64,000 bases of DNA from Minwuia thermotolerans (GCF_002924445.1 NZ_PIGG01000004.1:62001-126000), one strand, 5' to 3'; positions 7,876 to 17,400 are shown, counted from the stretch's first letter. Made by a program: numbers and translations. The notes: a model not told the origin generated them from the sequence alone.

Positions 7876-9765
7876 CTACAGCCCCCGCACCATGAAGTCG
7901 GCCATGCGCCGGCTGAAGGCGGCCGGGTCGGCGATGGGCTCGCCCTCGATGATCAGCGCCTGATCGAGCAGCAGTTCCGACGCCTCGGTCAGGGCGTCGT
8001 CGACGCCGCCTTCCCGGATCCGTTCGGCCAGGCGGCGGATCAGCGGGTGGCGCGGATTGATCTCCATGATGCGCTTCGAGGCCCGGTCGACCTGCTTGTG
8101 GGCCTTCAGCACCCGCTCCAGCCGCAGGTCCATGTCGAACTCGTCGGCGACCAGACAGACCGGACTTTCCTGCAGGCGGCCGGATTCGCGGACGTCCTTC
8201 ACCTTCTCGCCCAGCGCCTGCTTGATGCCGGCGATCAGGGTCGCGAGTTCGGTCTGGCCGGGCTTGTCGGCCTTGTCCTCTTCTTCGGATGTCTCCGTCT
8301 CGCCGCCGGCGATCTTCGAGAGGTCGGCGCCGCCGCGGGTGACCGAGCGGAAGGGCTTTTCATTGTAGGCGGGCCGCACCGAGAGCCAGAAGTCGTCCAC
8401 CGGATCGGTCAGCAGCAGCACCTCGACGCCCCTGGCGCGGAAGCCCTCGAGCTGCGGGCTCCTGCGGGCCTGTTCCAGGTCTTCGGCGGTGATGTAGTAG
8501 ATCGCCTCCTGCTCCGGCTTCATGCGGGCGACATACTCGTCGAGCCCGACCAGCCCTTCGCCCGCCGTGGAGTGGAAGCGGGAAAGCTCGAGGATGCGCT
8601 CGCCGACCTCCTGATCCTCGTAGATGCCCTCCTTGAGAACCGCGCCGAAGGTCTCCCAGAACTTCGCGAAGCCCTCGGCGTCGTTCTTCGCCTTGCGCTC
8701 CAGCTCGGTCAGCACGCGCTTGACGATCTGGCCGCGCATGTGCCGCAGCAGGGGCTCGTTCTGCAGCATCTCGCGGCTGACGTTGAGCGGCAGGTCTTCC
8801 GAATCGACGACGCCGCGCAGGAAGCGCATGTAGCTGGGGGCCAGTTCCTCCGCCTCGTCGGTGATGAAGACGCGCTTGACGTACAGCTTCACGCGGTGCT
8901 TGCGGTCGGGGTGGAACAGATCGAAGGGCCGCTCGCTCGGCACGAACAGCAGCAGACGGTATTCGACCTTGCCCTCGACATGAGCGTGGATGGTCAGCCA
9001 AGGCTCGTCGAAGCCGCCGCCGACATGGTGATAGAATTCCTTGTAGTCCTGCTCGGTGATTTCCGACTTCGGACGGGTCCAGAGCGCCGAGGCCTTGTTG
9101 ACGGGCTCGTCGGCGTCGTCGGCCATCTCCTCTCCGCCGGCGTGGATGGTGATGGGCCAGGCGATGTGGTCGGAGTAGGTCTCGACGATCCGGCGCAACC
9201 GGTCGGGGTCCAGGAACTCCTTCTGGGCCTCGGCGATCTTCAGGACCACGTCGGAGCCGTGGCCGTCGCGCTCGGCATCCTCGATCGTGTAGGCGCCCGA
9301 GCCGTCGCTCTTCCAGCGCCAGGCCGTGTCCTCGCCGGCGCGGCGGGTCAGCACCTCGACCTCGTCGGCGACCATGAAGGCCGAATAGAAGCCGACGCCG
9401 AACTGGCCGATCACGGACAGGTCGGCGGACTTGCCGCCCTCGAGCTGTTCCAGAAAGGCGGTCGAGCCCGACTTGGCGATAGTGCCCAGGTTCTCGATCA
9501 GCTCGTCCCGGGTCATGCCGACGCCGTTGTCGGAGACCGTCAGCGTGCCCGCTTCCCGGTCGACGGCGATGCGGATGCGGAAGGGCTCGGCGCCCTCGGT
9601 GAGCGACGGATCGGCGATGGCCAGATAGCGCAGCCGCTCGCACGCGTCGGAGGCGTTGGAGATCAGTTCGCGGAGGAAGATCTCCTTCTCCGAGTAGAGC
9701 GCGTTGGTGACGATATGCAGAAGCCTGGTGACTTCCGCCTGGAACTGGAAGTTTTCGGCCGTCAT
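7876..9765 (-). CDS. htpG: molecular chaperone HtpG (Hsp90)
   Basis: A 629-residue Hsp90 homologue, ATP-dependent cytosolic chaperone. The GHKL ATPase motifs are all visible: LRELISNASDACERL near residue 27-42, VSDNGVGMT, GTIAKSG and GQFGVGFYSAF. The middle domain (LPLNVSREMLQ) and C-terminal dimerisation region (NPRHPLIRRL) are complete. ATG 9765 is where Hsp90 homology begins; the frame extends much further upstream but only as a shadow of the DUF4340 gene. It lies 8 bases after that gene's stop, same strand. Confidence 0.96.
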   Translation of the reverse strand: MTAENFQFQAEVTRLLHIVTNALYSEKEIFLRELISNASDACERLRYLAIADPSLTEGAEPFRIRIAVDREAGTLTVSDNGVGMTRDELIENLGTIAKSGSTAFLEQLEGGKSADLSVIGQFGVGFYSAFMVADEVEVLTRRAGEDTAWRWKSDGSGAYTIEDAERDGHGSDVVLKIAEAQKEFLDPDRLRRIVETYSDHIAWPITIHAGGEEMADDADEPVNKASALWTRPKSEITEQDYKEFYHHVGGGFDEPWLTIHAHVEGKVEYRLLLFVPSERPFDLFHPDRKHRVKLYVKRVFITDEAEELAPSYMRFLRGVVDSEDLPLNVSREMLQNEPLLRHMRGQIVKRVLTELERKAKNDAEGFAKFWETFGAVLKEGIYEDQEVGERILELSRFHSTAGEGLVGLDEYVARMKPEQEAIYYITAEDLEQARRSPQLEGFRARGVEVLLLTDPVDDFWLSVRPAYNEKPFRSVTRGGADLSKIAGGETETSEEEDKADKPGQTELATLIAGIKQALGEKVKDVRESGRLQESPVCLVADEFDMDLRLERVLKAHKQVDRASKRIMEINPRHPLIRRLAERIREGGVDDALTEASELLLDQALIIEGEPIADPAAFSRRMADFMVRGL

Positions 9766-9773
9766 CTTCTTGT

Positions 9774-10901
9774 TCAGCTTTCCTCTTTCGGTGACGTCAC
9801 GGTCTCCATCCGGTGGATGAAGTTCTGGGCGGTGAACTCGGCGAACAGATAGGCCCACCCTTCGGCCCTTTCCATGGCCGCCTGCGCCCGCGCTGCGCCT
9901 TCTTCCGGGTCGATCACCGGCTTTTCCTCGTCGGGGCCGGTCAGTTCCGGCATGTCGGCGTCCGCCGAGACGCTCTCGGGATCGTGGCGGATGTCGAAGG
10001 TGACCCAGTAGGCCGGGTCGCCGTCCGTCTCGAAGCCCGCCTCCTTCGTGCGGACGGTAACCACCATGCCGTTGTCGGCGCGGTAGGTGGTCTTCACGGC
10101 GCCGGACATGTCGACTTCCTCGGCGGGGCGGACGTCGGCGAAGGGCAGGAACTCCAGGCTGCGCTGGGCGGCGGTGAGCCGGATATCCTCGGTAACCCGG
10201 CCTTCCGGCATGTCCACGGGGCGCAGGTCGCCATAGGGATTGCGCTTCAGCCTGAGCGTCTCGCCGCCGGGATGCTCGACCACGACCTCGCGGATGCGGG
10301 CGCGTTCGATCTTCAGCAGCGTCTTGTCCAGCCAGGCCGTCGGATCCTTGCGGATGTCGAAGCGGCTTTCGACCAGCCAGGTGCGGTCCTCGCCCTCGCG
10401 GCGGACATAGACCTGCCCGGGCTCGGAGGAGGTGGGCAACTGCTTCGTCTTGCCCAGAATCAGCGCCGCCAGCGTCTCGCCCTCCGCGGTCTTCGCGGTC
10501 ATGGCGACGGTCTTCACGTTGTCGGCGCTTTCGACCTCCGGGTCGGGGCCGACCAGGCTGAGGCGCTCGTGCTTCGCCGGGTCGGCGGTCTTCGGCGCCA
10601 CCACGGCGGCCTTGCCCAGCGCCACGGCCGCCTGCTTGACCCGATCCGGATCGGCGGGGTAGCCGCCGCGCTCTGCCATGCGCCAGACGCCGGCGTCGTC
10701 GCGGCGGATGGTCCACTGCTCCAGCCCGGTGTCGAAGCCGAGTTCGGCGATGTCGTTGACCCGCGCGGCGAGGCCGGGATAGAGCGGCTCCCCGTAGACG
10801 CGCTCGGCGAGCCGCTCGTCGCGCGCGGCCACCAGCCACAGCGCGGCGGCGACGGCCAGGATGGTGACGGCCAGAAGGACGAACCAGCTTTTGGCGCGCA
10901 T
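9774..10901 (-). CDS. DUF4340 protein, envelope partner of the ABC module
   Basis: A 375-residue protein with one N-terminal transmembrane helix (WFVLLAVTILAVAAALWLV) and a large extracytoplasmic part of DUF4340 type (beta-rich repeats such as WTIRRDDAGVWRM and RTWLVESRFDIRKDPTAWLD). DUF4340 proteins are usually the last gene of GldA/F/G-like ABC operons. Here it follows the GldG-like gene by 4 bases. Role unknown; probably a periplasmic or membrane-tethered component. Confidence 0.82.
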   Translation of the reverse strand: MRAKSWFVLLAVTILAVAAALWLVAARDERLAERVYGEPLYPGLAARVNDIAELGFDTGLEQWTIRRDDAGVWRMAERGGYPADPDRVKQAAVALGKAAVVAPKTADPAKHERLSLVGPDPEVESADNVKTVAMTAKTAEGETLAALILGKTKQLPTSSEPGQVYVRREGEDRTWLVESRFDIRKDPTAWLDKTLLKIERARIREVVVEHPGGETLRLKRNPYGDLRPVDMPEGRVTEDIRLTAAQRSLEFLPFADVRPAEEVDMSGAVKTTYRADNGMVVTVRTKEAGFETDGDPAYWVTFDIRHDPESVSADADMPELTGPDEEKPVIDPEEGAARAQAAMERAEGWAYLFAEFTAQNFIHRMETVTSPKEES

Positions 10902-10905
10902 GGTC

Positions 10906-12813
10906 TCAGACCTCCCTGAGTTGCTGGCTGACGCGGCGGCGATGACGCCGGTAGACCGCAACGCCGATGGCGATCAGCAGCACCAGCGCCGGCATCAGCG
11001 CGATGTTGACCAGCTGGATGTCGCTGCGAAGCGCCTCGATATCGCGGCGCAGGCTGTGCTGGACGCCGCGCAGTTCGCGCCTGGTATCGAGCATCCGCTG
11101 CTGAAACTCGGCGATGGTCCGCTCCTCCTCGGCGGAGAGCAGCTCCGTGGAACCCTCCCCGGCCCTGGATTGCAGCTCGGCCAGCTTCTTCTCCGTCTCC
11201 GAGAGCTGCGCCTCGAGCGCCTCGGCCTCGGCCAGATAGCGCTGCTCGGCCTCGCGGCGCAGTTCCTCGATGCGCGCGAAGGGCCGGTCGCCCTCGGCGC
11301 GGCTGCGCAGGCCGATGAGCTCGCTGGAGCCGGTCAGGTTGTCCAGCGCGTTGATCAGGAAGCTGGCGTTGGCGGAGGTCGGCTGCATGACCTCCTCGCC
11401 GAACATGTCCTGGCGCTGCACCCAGTAGCGGTCGTCCAGCATGTCCGCGTCGGCGACCACGATCATGTCGACGGGGCCGTCGGACTTCGCCACGTGCTCG
11501 GCCTCGACACCCTCCGGCGGACCTTCGGCGAAGGCGGAGCTGACCTCGCCCTTCAGCCGGGCCGCCAGCACGTAGCGCCGGTCATCGGCCTCGAACGCCG
11601 ACAGCAGCGCCTGCGGATTCGGCCTGAACCGGATCTCCGAGGCGTCGATCAGCATCGAGTCCTGGCTCGACAGCACCAGCGGGCGCAGGTCGACGGTGGC
11701 GTCCTCGGCCTGCTCGATATGGCCGATCGAGGGCAGCAGCAGCGGCATCTGCAGCTCGGCCGTGACGACGTCGTCCTGATTCAGCGCTTCCGGGCCGGCG
11801 GTGAGCCAGGCCACGTAGTCGACGATGGCGCGGCGGCCCTGCCCGGCATTGACGCGGGTGGCGTAGCCGCGGTCGGCGACCAGGCGGTCGCCGTCGATGC
11901 GCAGGCCCCAGGCGTCGAACAGCGCCTTCGGAATCGACGAATGAGTGTCCAGCGGGCTGGGCGGCTGGCCGCCCGGCGGCGGCAGCTGCGCCGCGGTCTC
12001 CGAGAACGGGTCGGCGAAGATCACCGCCTTGCCGCCGTTCACGATGAACTGGTCGATGGAATAGAGCTGCTTCGGGGTCAGGTCGCGCGCGTGCAGCAGC
12101 ATCAGAACGTCCGTGTCGGCGTCCAGCTCCTCCCAGCGCGGGGTCGGCACCCGCACCTCGAAGAACTCCCTGAGCGGGCGCAGGATGCCATAGGCCCGGC
12201 TCTGGCCGCGCATCGCCGCCTGGATGCCGCCCGGCCCGAATTCCAGCGGGAAGGAGGTGATGATCGACAGCACCGGCAGGTCGGGGTTGGACAGGCCGTG
12301 GATCGTGCGGGTCAGGTCGTATTCCAGGAAGCGCGCACGGTCGGGGGCGAAGAAGCCGATGGCCTCCTGATCGTCGGTCATGTTCTGGCCGACCAGGCCG
12401 AAATAGAAGTTCTCGCCCGCAGCGCCCACGGGCACGCCCGAGAGGCCTGCGTCGACGGCGCGGTCCTCGGCCTCGGAGAAGGGCTCGGGGTCGATGATCT
12501 CCAGGTTGATCATGCCGTCGGCGACCGCCTCGTACTCCTCCAGCATGTTGATCACGTTCTCGGCGTGGTTGCGCACTTCCGGGGCATTGGAAGCCAGCGA
12601 GCGCGAATAGTAGAGCTTCAGCGTCACCGGCTCCTGCAGGCCTTCCAGCAGCTTCCGGGTGCCGTCGGAAAGGGTGAACAGCCGGTGTTCGGTCAGGTCG
12701 ATGCGCGCCGCGCCCAGCAGGCGGTCGGCGATGACGTTGACCGCCAGGAACAGCGCCGCGGCCAGGACGACGGCGGAGATGTTGATGAAACGCTGGTTCA
12801 GCATCGCCGTCAT
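10906..12813 (-). CDS. GldG-like ABC transporter accessory/permease protein
   Basis: A 635-residue membrane protein with an N-terminal helix (about 8-27), a long periplasmic region containing the GldG signature (RIDLTEHRLFTLSDGTRKLLEGL, then VTLKLYYS), an alpha-helical coiled-coil segment near residues 535-590 and a C-terminal helix (LMPALVLLIAIGVAVY). It matches the uncharacterised GldG/ABC-2 auxiliary family. Its ATG overlaps the stop of the permease gene by 4 bases (translational coupling). Confidence 0.85.
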   Translation of the reverse strand: MTAMLNQRFINISAVVLAAALFLAVNVIADRLLGAARIDLTEHRLFTLSDGTRKLLEGLQEPVTLKLYYSRSLASNAPEVRNHAENVINMLEEYEAVADGMINLEIIDPEPFSEAEDRAVDAGLSGVPVGAAGENFYFGLVGQNMTDDQEAIGFFAPDRARFLEYDLTRTIHGLSNPDLPVLSIITSFPLEFGPGGIQAAMRGQSRAYGILRPLREFFEVRVPTPRWEELDADTDVLMLLHARDLTPKQLYSIDQFIVNGGKAVIFADPFSETAAQLPPPGGQPPSPLDTHSSIPKALFDAWGLRIDGDRLVADRGYATRVNAGQGRRAIVDYVAWLTAGPEALNQDDVVTAELQMPLLLPSIGHIEQAEDATVDLRPLVLSSQDSMLIDASEIRFRPNPQALLSAFEADDRRYVLAARLKGEVSSAFAEGPPEGVEAEHVAKSDGPVDMIVVADADMLDDRYWVQRQDMFGEEVMQPTSANASFLINALDNLTGSSELIGLRSRAEGDRPFARIEELRREAEQRYLAEAEALEAQLSETEKKLAELQSRAGEGSTELLSAEEERTIAEFQQRMLDTRRELRGVQHSLRRDIEALRSDIQLVNIALMPALVLLIAIGVAVYRRHRRRVSQQLREV

Positions 12814-13544
12814 CCCGCCTGCTTCTTGTGTTCGACGACGATCCAGTTGGCGAACAGCCAGACCGCGATCAGGGAAGCGAAATAGACCAGGTCGCGCAGG
12901 TCGATCACGCCCTCGACGATGGAATTGAAGTGGACCAGGAAACTGAACCCCGCGATCAGGTCGAGCAGGCTCTGCGGCGCCCAGGCGGCGAAGAACTCCA
13001 GCACCAGCGGCGCGCCCGAGACCGTGAAGGCGAAGCAGACCACGGTGGCGACGACAAAGGCGATGACCTGGTTCTGGGTCGTCGCCGACAGGCAGCTGGC
13101 GATGGCGAGATAGCCGCCGGCCATCAGCAGGCTGCCGACATAGCCGGCCAGGATGACGCCGTTATCGGGATCGCCCAGGAAATTGACCGTGACCCAGAGC
13201 GGGAAGGTCAGCGCCAGGGCGATCGCGGTGAACGCCCAGGCGGCGAGGAACTTGCCGAGCACCGCCGCCGGCACCGAGATCGGCAGGGTGAGCAGAAGCT
13301 CGATCGTGCCGGTCTTGCGCTCCTCCGACCACAGCCGCATGCCGATGGCCGGGATCAGGAACAGGTAGAGCCACGGCAGATGGGTGAAGAAGGACTTCAG
13401 GTCGGCCTGGCCGCGCTCGAAGAAATTGCCGAGATAGAAGGTGAAGGCCGCCGTCGTCAGCAGGAAGATGACGATGAAGACATAGGCCACGGGGGTGAGG
13501 AAATAGCCGGCGAGCTCCCGGCGGAAGACGATCAGCGCGTTCAT
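12810..13544 (-). CDS. ABC-2 type permease (GldF-like)
   Basis: A 244-residue inner-membrane permease with about six hydrophobic segments. The stretch GMRLWSEERKTGTIELLLTLP is the conserved cytoplasmic motif of ABC-2/NosY/GldF permeases. It overlaps both its upstream ATPase gene and downstream GldG-like gene by 4 bases, so the three proteins are probably made in fixed ratio. Confidence 0.88.
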   Translation of the reverse strand: MNALIVFRRELAGYFLTPVAYVFIVIFLLTTAAFTFYLGNFFERGQADLKSFFTHLPWLYLFLIPAIGMRLWSEERKTGTIELLLTLPISVPAAVLGKFLAAWAFTAIALALTFPLWVTVNFLGDPDNGVILAGYVGSLLMAGGYLAIASCLSATTQNQVIAFVVATVVCFAFTVSGAPLVLEFFAAWAPQSLLDLIAGFSFLVHFNSIVEGVIDLRDLVYFASLIAVWLFANWIVVEHKKQAG

Positions 13545-14506
13545 GCGGCCTTCTCCGTGGGGCCCTCGCGCCCCGATGTGATGCTGCGGAAGACCTCGTC
13601 CAGGCGGCCCGGATCGACGTGGAAGGACCGCATCGGCCAGCCGCGCGCGCGGATCAGGCCGGAGACGGCGTCGGCGATCATCGCGCCCTCGGCCGGCAGG
13701 GCCGTCAGCCGGCCCGGCGCTTCCTGCTCCACCGCGGCGACGCCGGGCAGCTTCAGCAGGTCCTCGCGGATGGTCTCGAAGTCCGGCGCGCCCTCGCCCT
13801 CGATGACGGCGACGACCGCGCCGCGGAAGCGCGAGCGCGCCATCAGCTCGTCGGGCGTGCCGTCGGCCACGACCTTGCCGCGGGCGATGATCATGGCCCG
13901 GCTGCAGACCGCCGAGACCTCCTCCAGGATGTGGGTCGAGATGATGATGGCCTTCTCGGGCGAAAGCTCGGCGATCAGGTCGCGCACCTGGTGCTTCTGG
14001 TTCGGGTCGAGGCCGTCGGTCGGCTCGTCCAGAATCAGGATCTCCGGGTCGTGCAGCAGCGCCTGGGCCAGGCCGACGCGGCGCTTGAAGCCCTTCGACA
14101 GGGTGTCGATGGGCTGGTGCATCACCCGTTCCAGTTCGATGCGGCCGGCGATCTCGGCGATGCGCTCGCGTTTCTTCGCGCCCTTCAGCCCGCGCACGTC
14201 GGCGATGAACGACAGATAGCCCGCCGGGGTCATGTCGGGATAGGCCGGCGCGCCCTCGGGCAGATAGCCGATCTTCCGTTTCGCCGCGATGGGGTCGGCC
14301 AGGGCGTCGATGCCGGCCACCGTCACCGTGCCCGCGGTGGGGCCGAGGAAGCCGGTGATCATCTTCATCGTGGTGGACTTGCCCGCGCCGTTGGGACCCA
14401 GGAAACCCAGCACCTCGCCGCGCTGAACGCGGAAGCTGATCCCGTCGACCGCCGCGAACGGTCCGAAGCGCTTCACCAGATCAGACACCTCTAGCATCGC
14501 TGTCAC
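13541..14506 (-). CDS. ABC transporter ATP-binding protein (GldA-like)
   Basis: A 321-residue ATPase. Walker A GPNGAGKST, Q-loop GYLPEGAP, signature LSKGFKRRVGLAQ and Walker B ILILDEPTDGLDP are all intact. A C-terminal extension of about 80 residues is typical of the DrrA/GldA class. The GTG at 14506 is preferred because GGAGAG lies about 7 bases upstream; ATG 14497 would also fit. It is the first gene of a four-gene operon. Substrate unknown. Confidence 0.9.
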   Translation of the reverse strand: MTAMLEVSDLVKRFGPFAAVDGISFRVQRGEVLGFLGPNGAGKSTTMKMITGFLGPTAGTVTVAGIDALADPIAAKRKIGYLPEGAPAYPDMTPAGYLSFIADVRGLKGAKKRERIAEIAGRIELERVMHQPIDTLSKGFKRRVGLAQALLHDPEILILDEPTDGLDPNQKHQVRDLIAELSPEKAIIISTHILEEVSAVCSRAMIIARGKVVADGTPDELMARSRFRGAVVAVIEGEGAPDFETIREDLLKLPGVAAVEQEAPGRLTALPAEGAMIADAVSGLIRARGWPMRSFHVDPGRLDEVFRSITSGREGPTEKAA

Positions 14507-14706
14507 GTGCCCGCTCTCCCCCTTCGACTGCCGCTGGTACGCTGATCCGTCCCGGAGCCGCAACGGACGCCTCCGGTGTTGTCGCGATCGGCTCAGCGCC
14601 GGACGGCTAATTAGGCGAACCGCGGCCGCCGTTCAAGACCTGCGCAAACGCAGACGCCGGGGCCGCATGCTGCTAACCTGCCGGAAACGACAAGGGAGGG
14701 ACGGAC

Positions 14707-15417
14707 ATGGGCGCGATCAGGGCGCTGACCTTCGACACCGGCGGCACCATCCTCGACTGGCACGGCGGGGTCTCCGCGGCCTTCGCCGAGGCCGGCCGGA
14801 AGCGCGGCATCGAACGCGACTGGGCGGCGATCACCAACGACTACCGCCGCCGCTCGCTGAAGCAGATGCTGAACCACGGCGCCGACGGCCCGGCGCAGTA
14901 CAACATCGACGACGTCCACCGCGCCATGCTGGACAAGGTCATCGCCGACCACGATCTGGGCGCCCTGACCGGCGAGGACCGGGAGGCGATCTGGTACCGC
15001 TGGCACGAGCTGAAATGCTGGCCCGACTTCCCCGCCGCGCTGGCCGATCTGCGGACCAGCCATGTCGTCGCCTCCTTCACCATCCTGTCGACTTCGCTGA
15101 TCGTCGACACCGCCCGCGCCAACGGCCTGTCCTGGGACGCGGTGATCTCCTGCGAGATGATCGGCATCTACAAGACCCGGCCCGAGTCCTACCGCACGGC
15201 GGCGAAGTGGCTCCGGCTCGACCCCGGCGAGTGCATGATGGTGGCCTGCCACAATTTCGACCTGCGCGCGGCCCGCGAGGTGGGCTTCAGGTCGGCCTTC
15301 GTGCGCCGTCCCGACGAATGGGGCGCCGAAGGCCCGCCGGATCCGGAGCCGGACCCGGACCACGACGTCATCGCCGACAGCTTCCCCGAGATGGTGGAGA
15401 AGGTCAGGGCGTTGTAA
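14707..15417 (+). CDS. HAD-superfamily hydrolase, haloacid dehalogenase-like
   Basis: A 236-residue HAD hydrolase. Motif I is FDTGGTILDW (nucleophile Asp near residue 9), motif II SFTILST, motif III lysine in IYKTRPESY, and motif IV MMVACHNFDLRAA, where HNFDL resembles the (S/A)HxxDL of type II 2-haloacid dehalogenases. In motif I the usual second acidic residue is replaced by glycine (DTGGT), so catalytic competence is uncertain. GGGAGGGACGGAC precedes the ATG. Single-gene transcription unit. Confidence 0.8.
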   Translation: MGAIRALTFDTGGTILDWHGGVSAAFAEAGRKRGIERDWAAITNDYRRRSLKQMLNHGADGPAQYNIDDVHRAMLDKVIADHDLGALTGEDREAIWYRWHELKCWPDFPAALADLRTSHVVASFTILSTSLIVDTARANGLSWDAVISCEMIGIYKTRPESYRTAAKWLRLDPGECMMVACHNFDLRAAREVGFRSAFVRRPDEWGAEGPPDPEPDPDHDVIADSFPEMVEKVRAL

Positions 15418-15434
15418 GCGGTTCCGGCGCTTGA

Positions 15435-15571
15435 TTGAACCGCCACTCACTCCGCGTGTCGCCCCCGCCTCTGTGCGGGGGTCCGGAGCGGCTTCGCCGC
15501 AAATCGATGATTTTCGACCGGATGCCCGCACAAGCCTGCCCCTGACCCCGTTCGGGGGGCGGGCATGACAC
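15435..15571. repeat. dispersed palindromic repeat, family A, copy 2 (expanded)
   Basis: Contains the conserved lead-in TTGATTGAACCGCCACTCAC, the GCCCCCGCC..GCGGGGGTCCGGAGCGGCTTCGCCGC core and a second hairpin GGATGCCCGCAC..GCGGGCATGACA interrupted by about 25 extra bases. A family C copy follows. Confidence 0.78.
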
Positions 15572-15610
15572 CGTTCGGGGGTGAACCGGCACGTCCGGCC
15601 CTGCGGTTCC

Positions 15611-15652
15611 ATGATTCAGAAGGCGCGCGGGCGAGCCCCGCCATCCCTCGCG
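15611..15652 (+). repeat. dispersed repeat, family C, copy 2
   Basis: ATGATTCAGAAGGCGCGCGG followed by GCGAGCCCCGCCATCCCTCGCG; matches copies at 3993 (minus) and 21536 (plus). The rest of 15418-15772 holds only this, family A copy 2 and the terminator at 15667. Confidence 0.65.
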
Positions 15653-15666
15653 TGTCAGCCTGGCCG

Positions 15667-15702
15667 GAAAAGGAAAGGGCCACGCGATCGCTCGCATGGC
15701 CC
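15667..15702 (-). terminator. terminator of rplM-rpsI
   Basis: On the minus strand, GGGCCATGCGA and TCGCGTGGCCC form an 11-bp stem with one G-U pair and a GCGA loop, followed by TTTCCTTTTCC. It lies about 70 bases beyond the rpsI stop. Confidence 0.75.
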
Positions 15703-15772
15703 CTTCGGCAGACGGATCGGCTGGCGCTCCCGTCCGGGACCCGCCGGCCCCGGAACCGCCTGTCCCTGATGC

Positions 15773-16276
15773 CTAGCGCTTGGAGAACTGGAAGGAGCGG
15801 CGGGCCTTGGCCTTGCCGTACTTCTTGCGCTCCACCGTGCGGCTGTCGCGGGTGAGGAAGCCGTTCTTCTTCAGCACCGCGCGCAGTTCCGGCTCGAAGC
15901 GCGTCAGCGCCTTGGAGATGCCGTGGCGCACCGCGCCCGCCTGGCCCGACAGGCCGCCGCCGGCGACGGTGACGTAGACGTCGAACTGGCCGTCCCGGCC
16001 GGTGATCTGGAAGGGCTGCTGGATGACCTGGCGCAGCACCGGACGGGCGAAATAGGTTTCCACCTCGCGGCCGTTGACGGTGATGCGGCCGACACCGGCC
16101 TTGACCCAGACGCGGGCCACCGCGTCCTTGCGCTTGCCGGTGGCGTAGGCGCGGCCGTGCGCGTCGATCTGCGGCTCGACGGGTTCCGGCGCAGTCTCGG
16201 TGCCCATGGCCTGGCCCAGGTCGGCGAGATCGGTGACGGCGCCTTCTTCGGCGTTCGGGAGTTCGGTTTCAGCCAT
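15773..16276 (-). CDS. rpsI: 30S ribosomal protein S9
   Basis: A 167-residue S9 with an acidic alphaproteobacterial N-terminal extension of about 35 residues before the core ([15 protein letters not shown]). The core [30 protein letters not shown] and the C-terminal [11 protein letters not shown] tail that reaches the P site are intact. It follows rplM by 8 bases. Confidence 0.97.
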   Translation of the reverse strand: MAETELPNAEEGAVTDLADLGQAMGTETAPEPVEPQIDAHGRAYATGKRKDAVARVWVKAGVGRITVNGREVETYFARPVLRQVIQQPFQITGRDGQFDVYVTVAGGGLSGQAGAVRHGISKALTRFEPELRAVLKKNGFLTRDSRTVERKKYGKAKARRSFQFSKR

Positions 16277-16284
16277 GACGCGGC

Positions 16285-16743
16285 CTACCTCGCATTCTTG
16301 TGGTTGAGGGACTTGAAGTCGATGACTTCGGGCTGCTGGCCCTCATGGGGGTGCTCGGCGCCGGCGTAGACGCGCAGGTTCTTGAACTGCTGGCGGCCGA
16401 GCGGGCCCTTCGGGATCATCCGCTGGATCGCCTTCTCGACGACGCGCTCGGGATGATCGCCCTCCAGGATGTCGCGGGCGGTGCGGCTCTTGATGCCGCC
16501 CGGATAGCCGGTGTGCCAGTAGTAGACCTTGTCGTCGCGCTTGTAGCCGGTCAGCTTGACCTTGCCCGCATTGACGATGATGACGTTGTCGCCGTCGTCC
16601 ATGTGCGGGGTGTAGCCGGGCTTGTGCTTGCCGCGCAGGCGGTTGGCGGCGAAGGCGGCGAGCCGGCCGAGGACCACGTCCTCGGCGTCGATCAGAATCC
16701 ACTTCTTCTCGATCGTCGCCGGCGTGGCGGAAAAGGTTTTCAT
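16285..16743 (-). CDS. rplM: 50S ribosomal protein L13
   Basis: A 152-residue L13 of normal length: [43 protein letters not shown] and [17 protein letters not shown]. First gene of the rplM-rpsI operon; the promoter is at 16825-16853. Confidence 0.97.
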   Translation of the reverse strand: MKTFSATPATIEKKWILIDAEDVVLGRLAAFAANRLRGKHKPGYTPHMDDGDNVIIVNAGKVKLTGYKRDDKVYYWHTGYPGGIKSRTARDILEGDHPERVVEKAIQRMIPKGPLGRQQFKNLRVYAGAEHPHEGQQPEVIDFKSLNHKNAR

Positions 16744-16824
16744 CGCTCTCGTCCTTCAGGGTCGTCGGGGGCCGGGACGCGCACGGACACGCGCGGCCCC
16801 GTCGGGGAACCGTTCGAAGGCGCG

Positions 16825-16853
16825 CTTCTACGCGCGCGCAGAGGCCCCGTCAA
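16825..16853 (-). promoter_or_regulatory. sigma-70 promoter of rplM-rpsI
   Basis: Minus strand: -35 TTGACG (16853-16848), 17-base spacer, -10 TAGAAG (16830-16825). The match to the housekeeping alphaproteobacterial consensus is good and it sits about 80 bases before rplM. Confidence 0.72.
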
Positions 16854-16923
16854 GCCCCATCGGCCCCGCTAACGCCCCGGAATACCTGTTTTTTCGGATG
16901 GGGTATTATCGGAACACGATGGA

Positions 16924-17394
16924 TTAGCGCCGACGGTTTCGTATCTCCTGATTGAGCCGATCTCGTTGAATTCGAGTCAGCGAAAACGGCAGGCCAAATG
17001 AAGCTAGAAACGCAAAAGTTGAAATCCCGGCAAATATATTGAATACAAAATAATAACTATCCCAACTGGCAAATTCAATAATTTCTGTAACGACTAGTAA
17101 CCCTAAAACTAAAATGTATAAGATAAAAAGAAAATTGAAGCTATGTATTTCTTTTTGTATATCTTTTGCATTTTCGTGGGCCACGCGCCAGTTCCCGGGA
17201 ATTAGCATGCTTGGGTCACCAACGATAGAAATTACAGCGAACAATGTCGCCGCCAGTATAGAGAATGTTACACCAATATATTCTGAGGGCTTTTCTGAAA
17301 GCCTTAATTCATCACCCCAATAATACCCTGCTAATACGGAAACCGTTAAAGACGCGAAAAAATATATAATTCTAGAAAATGATAGATTTTTCAT
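16924..17394 (-). CDS. RexB-like four-helix membrane protein, accessory gene
   Basis: A 156-residue protein with four predicted transmembrane helices (about residues 7-24, 39-58, 85-104 and 116-137) and a basic C-terminal tail (SLTRIQRDRLNQEIRNRRR). The size, four-helix topology and short basic tail recall lambda RexB, the membrane channel-like protein of the RexAB exclusion system; this is from memory and no alignment was made. The gene is strikingly AT-rich and uses AT-ending codons, unlike its neighbours, which suggests horizontal transfer. It starts 6 bases after the RexA-like gene. An alternative is another small membrane effector, as in Kiwa-type systems. Confidence 0.6.
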   Translation of the reverse strand: MKNLSFSRIIYFFASLTVSVLAGYYWGDELRLSEKPSEYIGVTFSILAATLFAVISIVGDPSMLIPGNWRVAHENAKDIQKEIHSFNFLFILYILVLGLLVVTEIIEFASWDSYYFVFNIFAGISTFAFLASFGLPFSLTRIQRDRLNQEIRNRRR

Positions 17395-17400
17395 TTTGAA

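Noticed and set aside
8047-9852. 601-codon plus-strand frame
   Set aside because: Antisense shadow of htpG, an unambiguous Hsp90 gene.
10861-12885. 674-codon plus-strand frame
   Set aside because: Antisense shadow of the GldG-like gene; Gln/His/Arg-rich.
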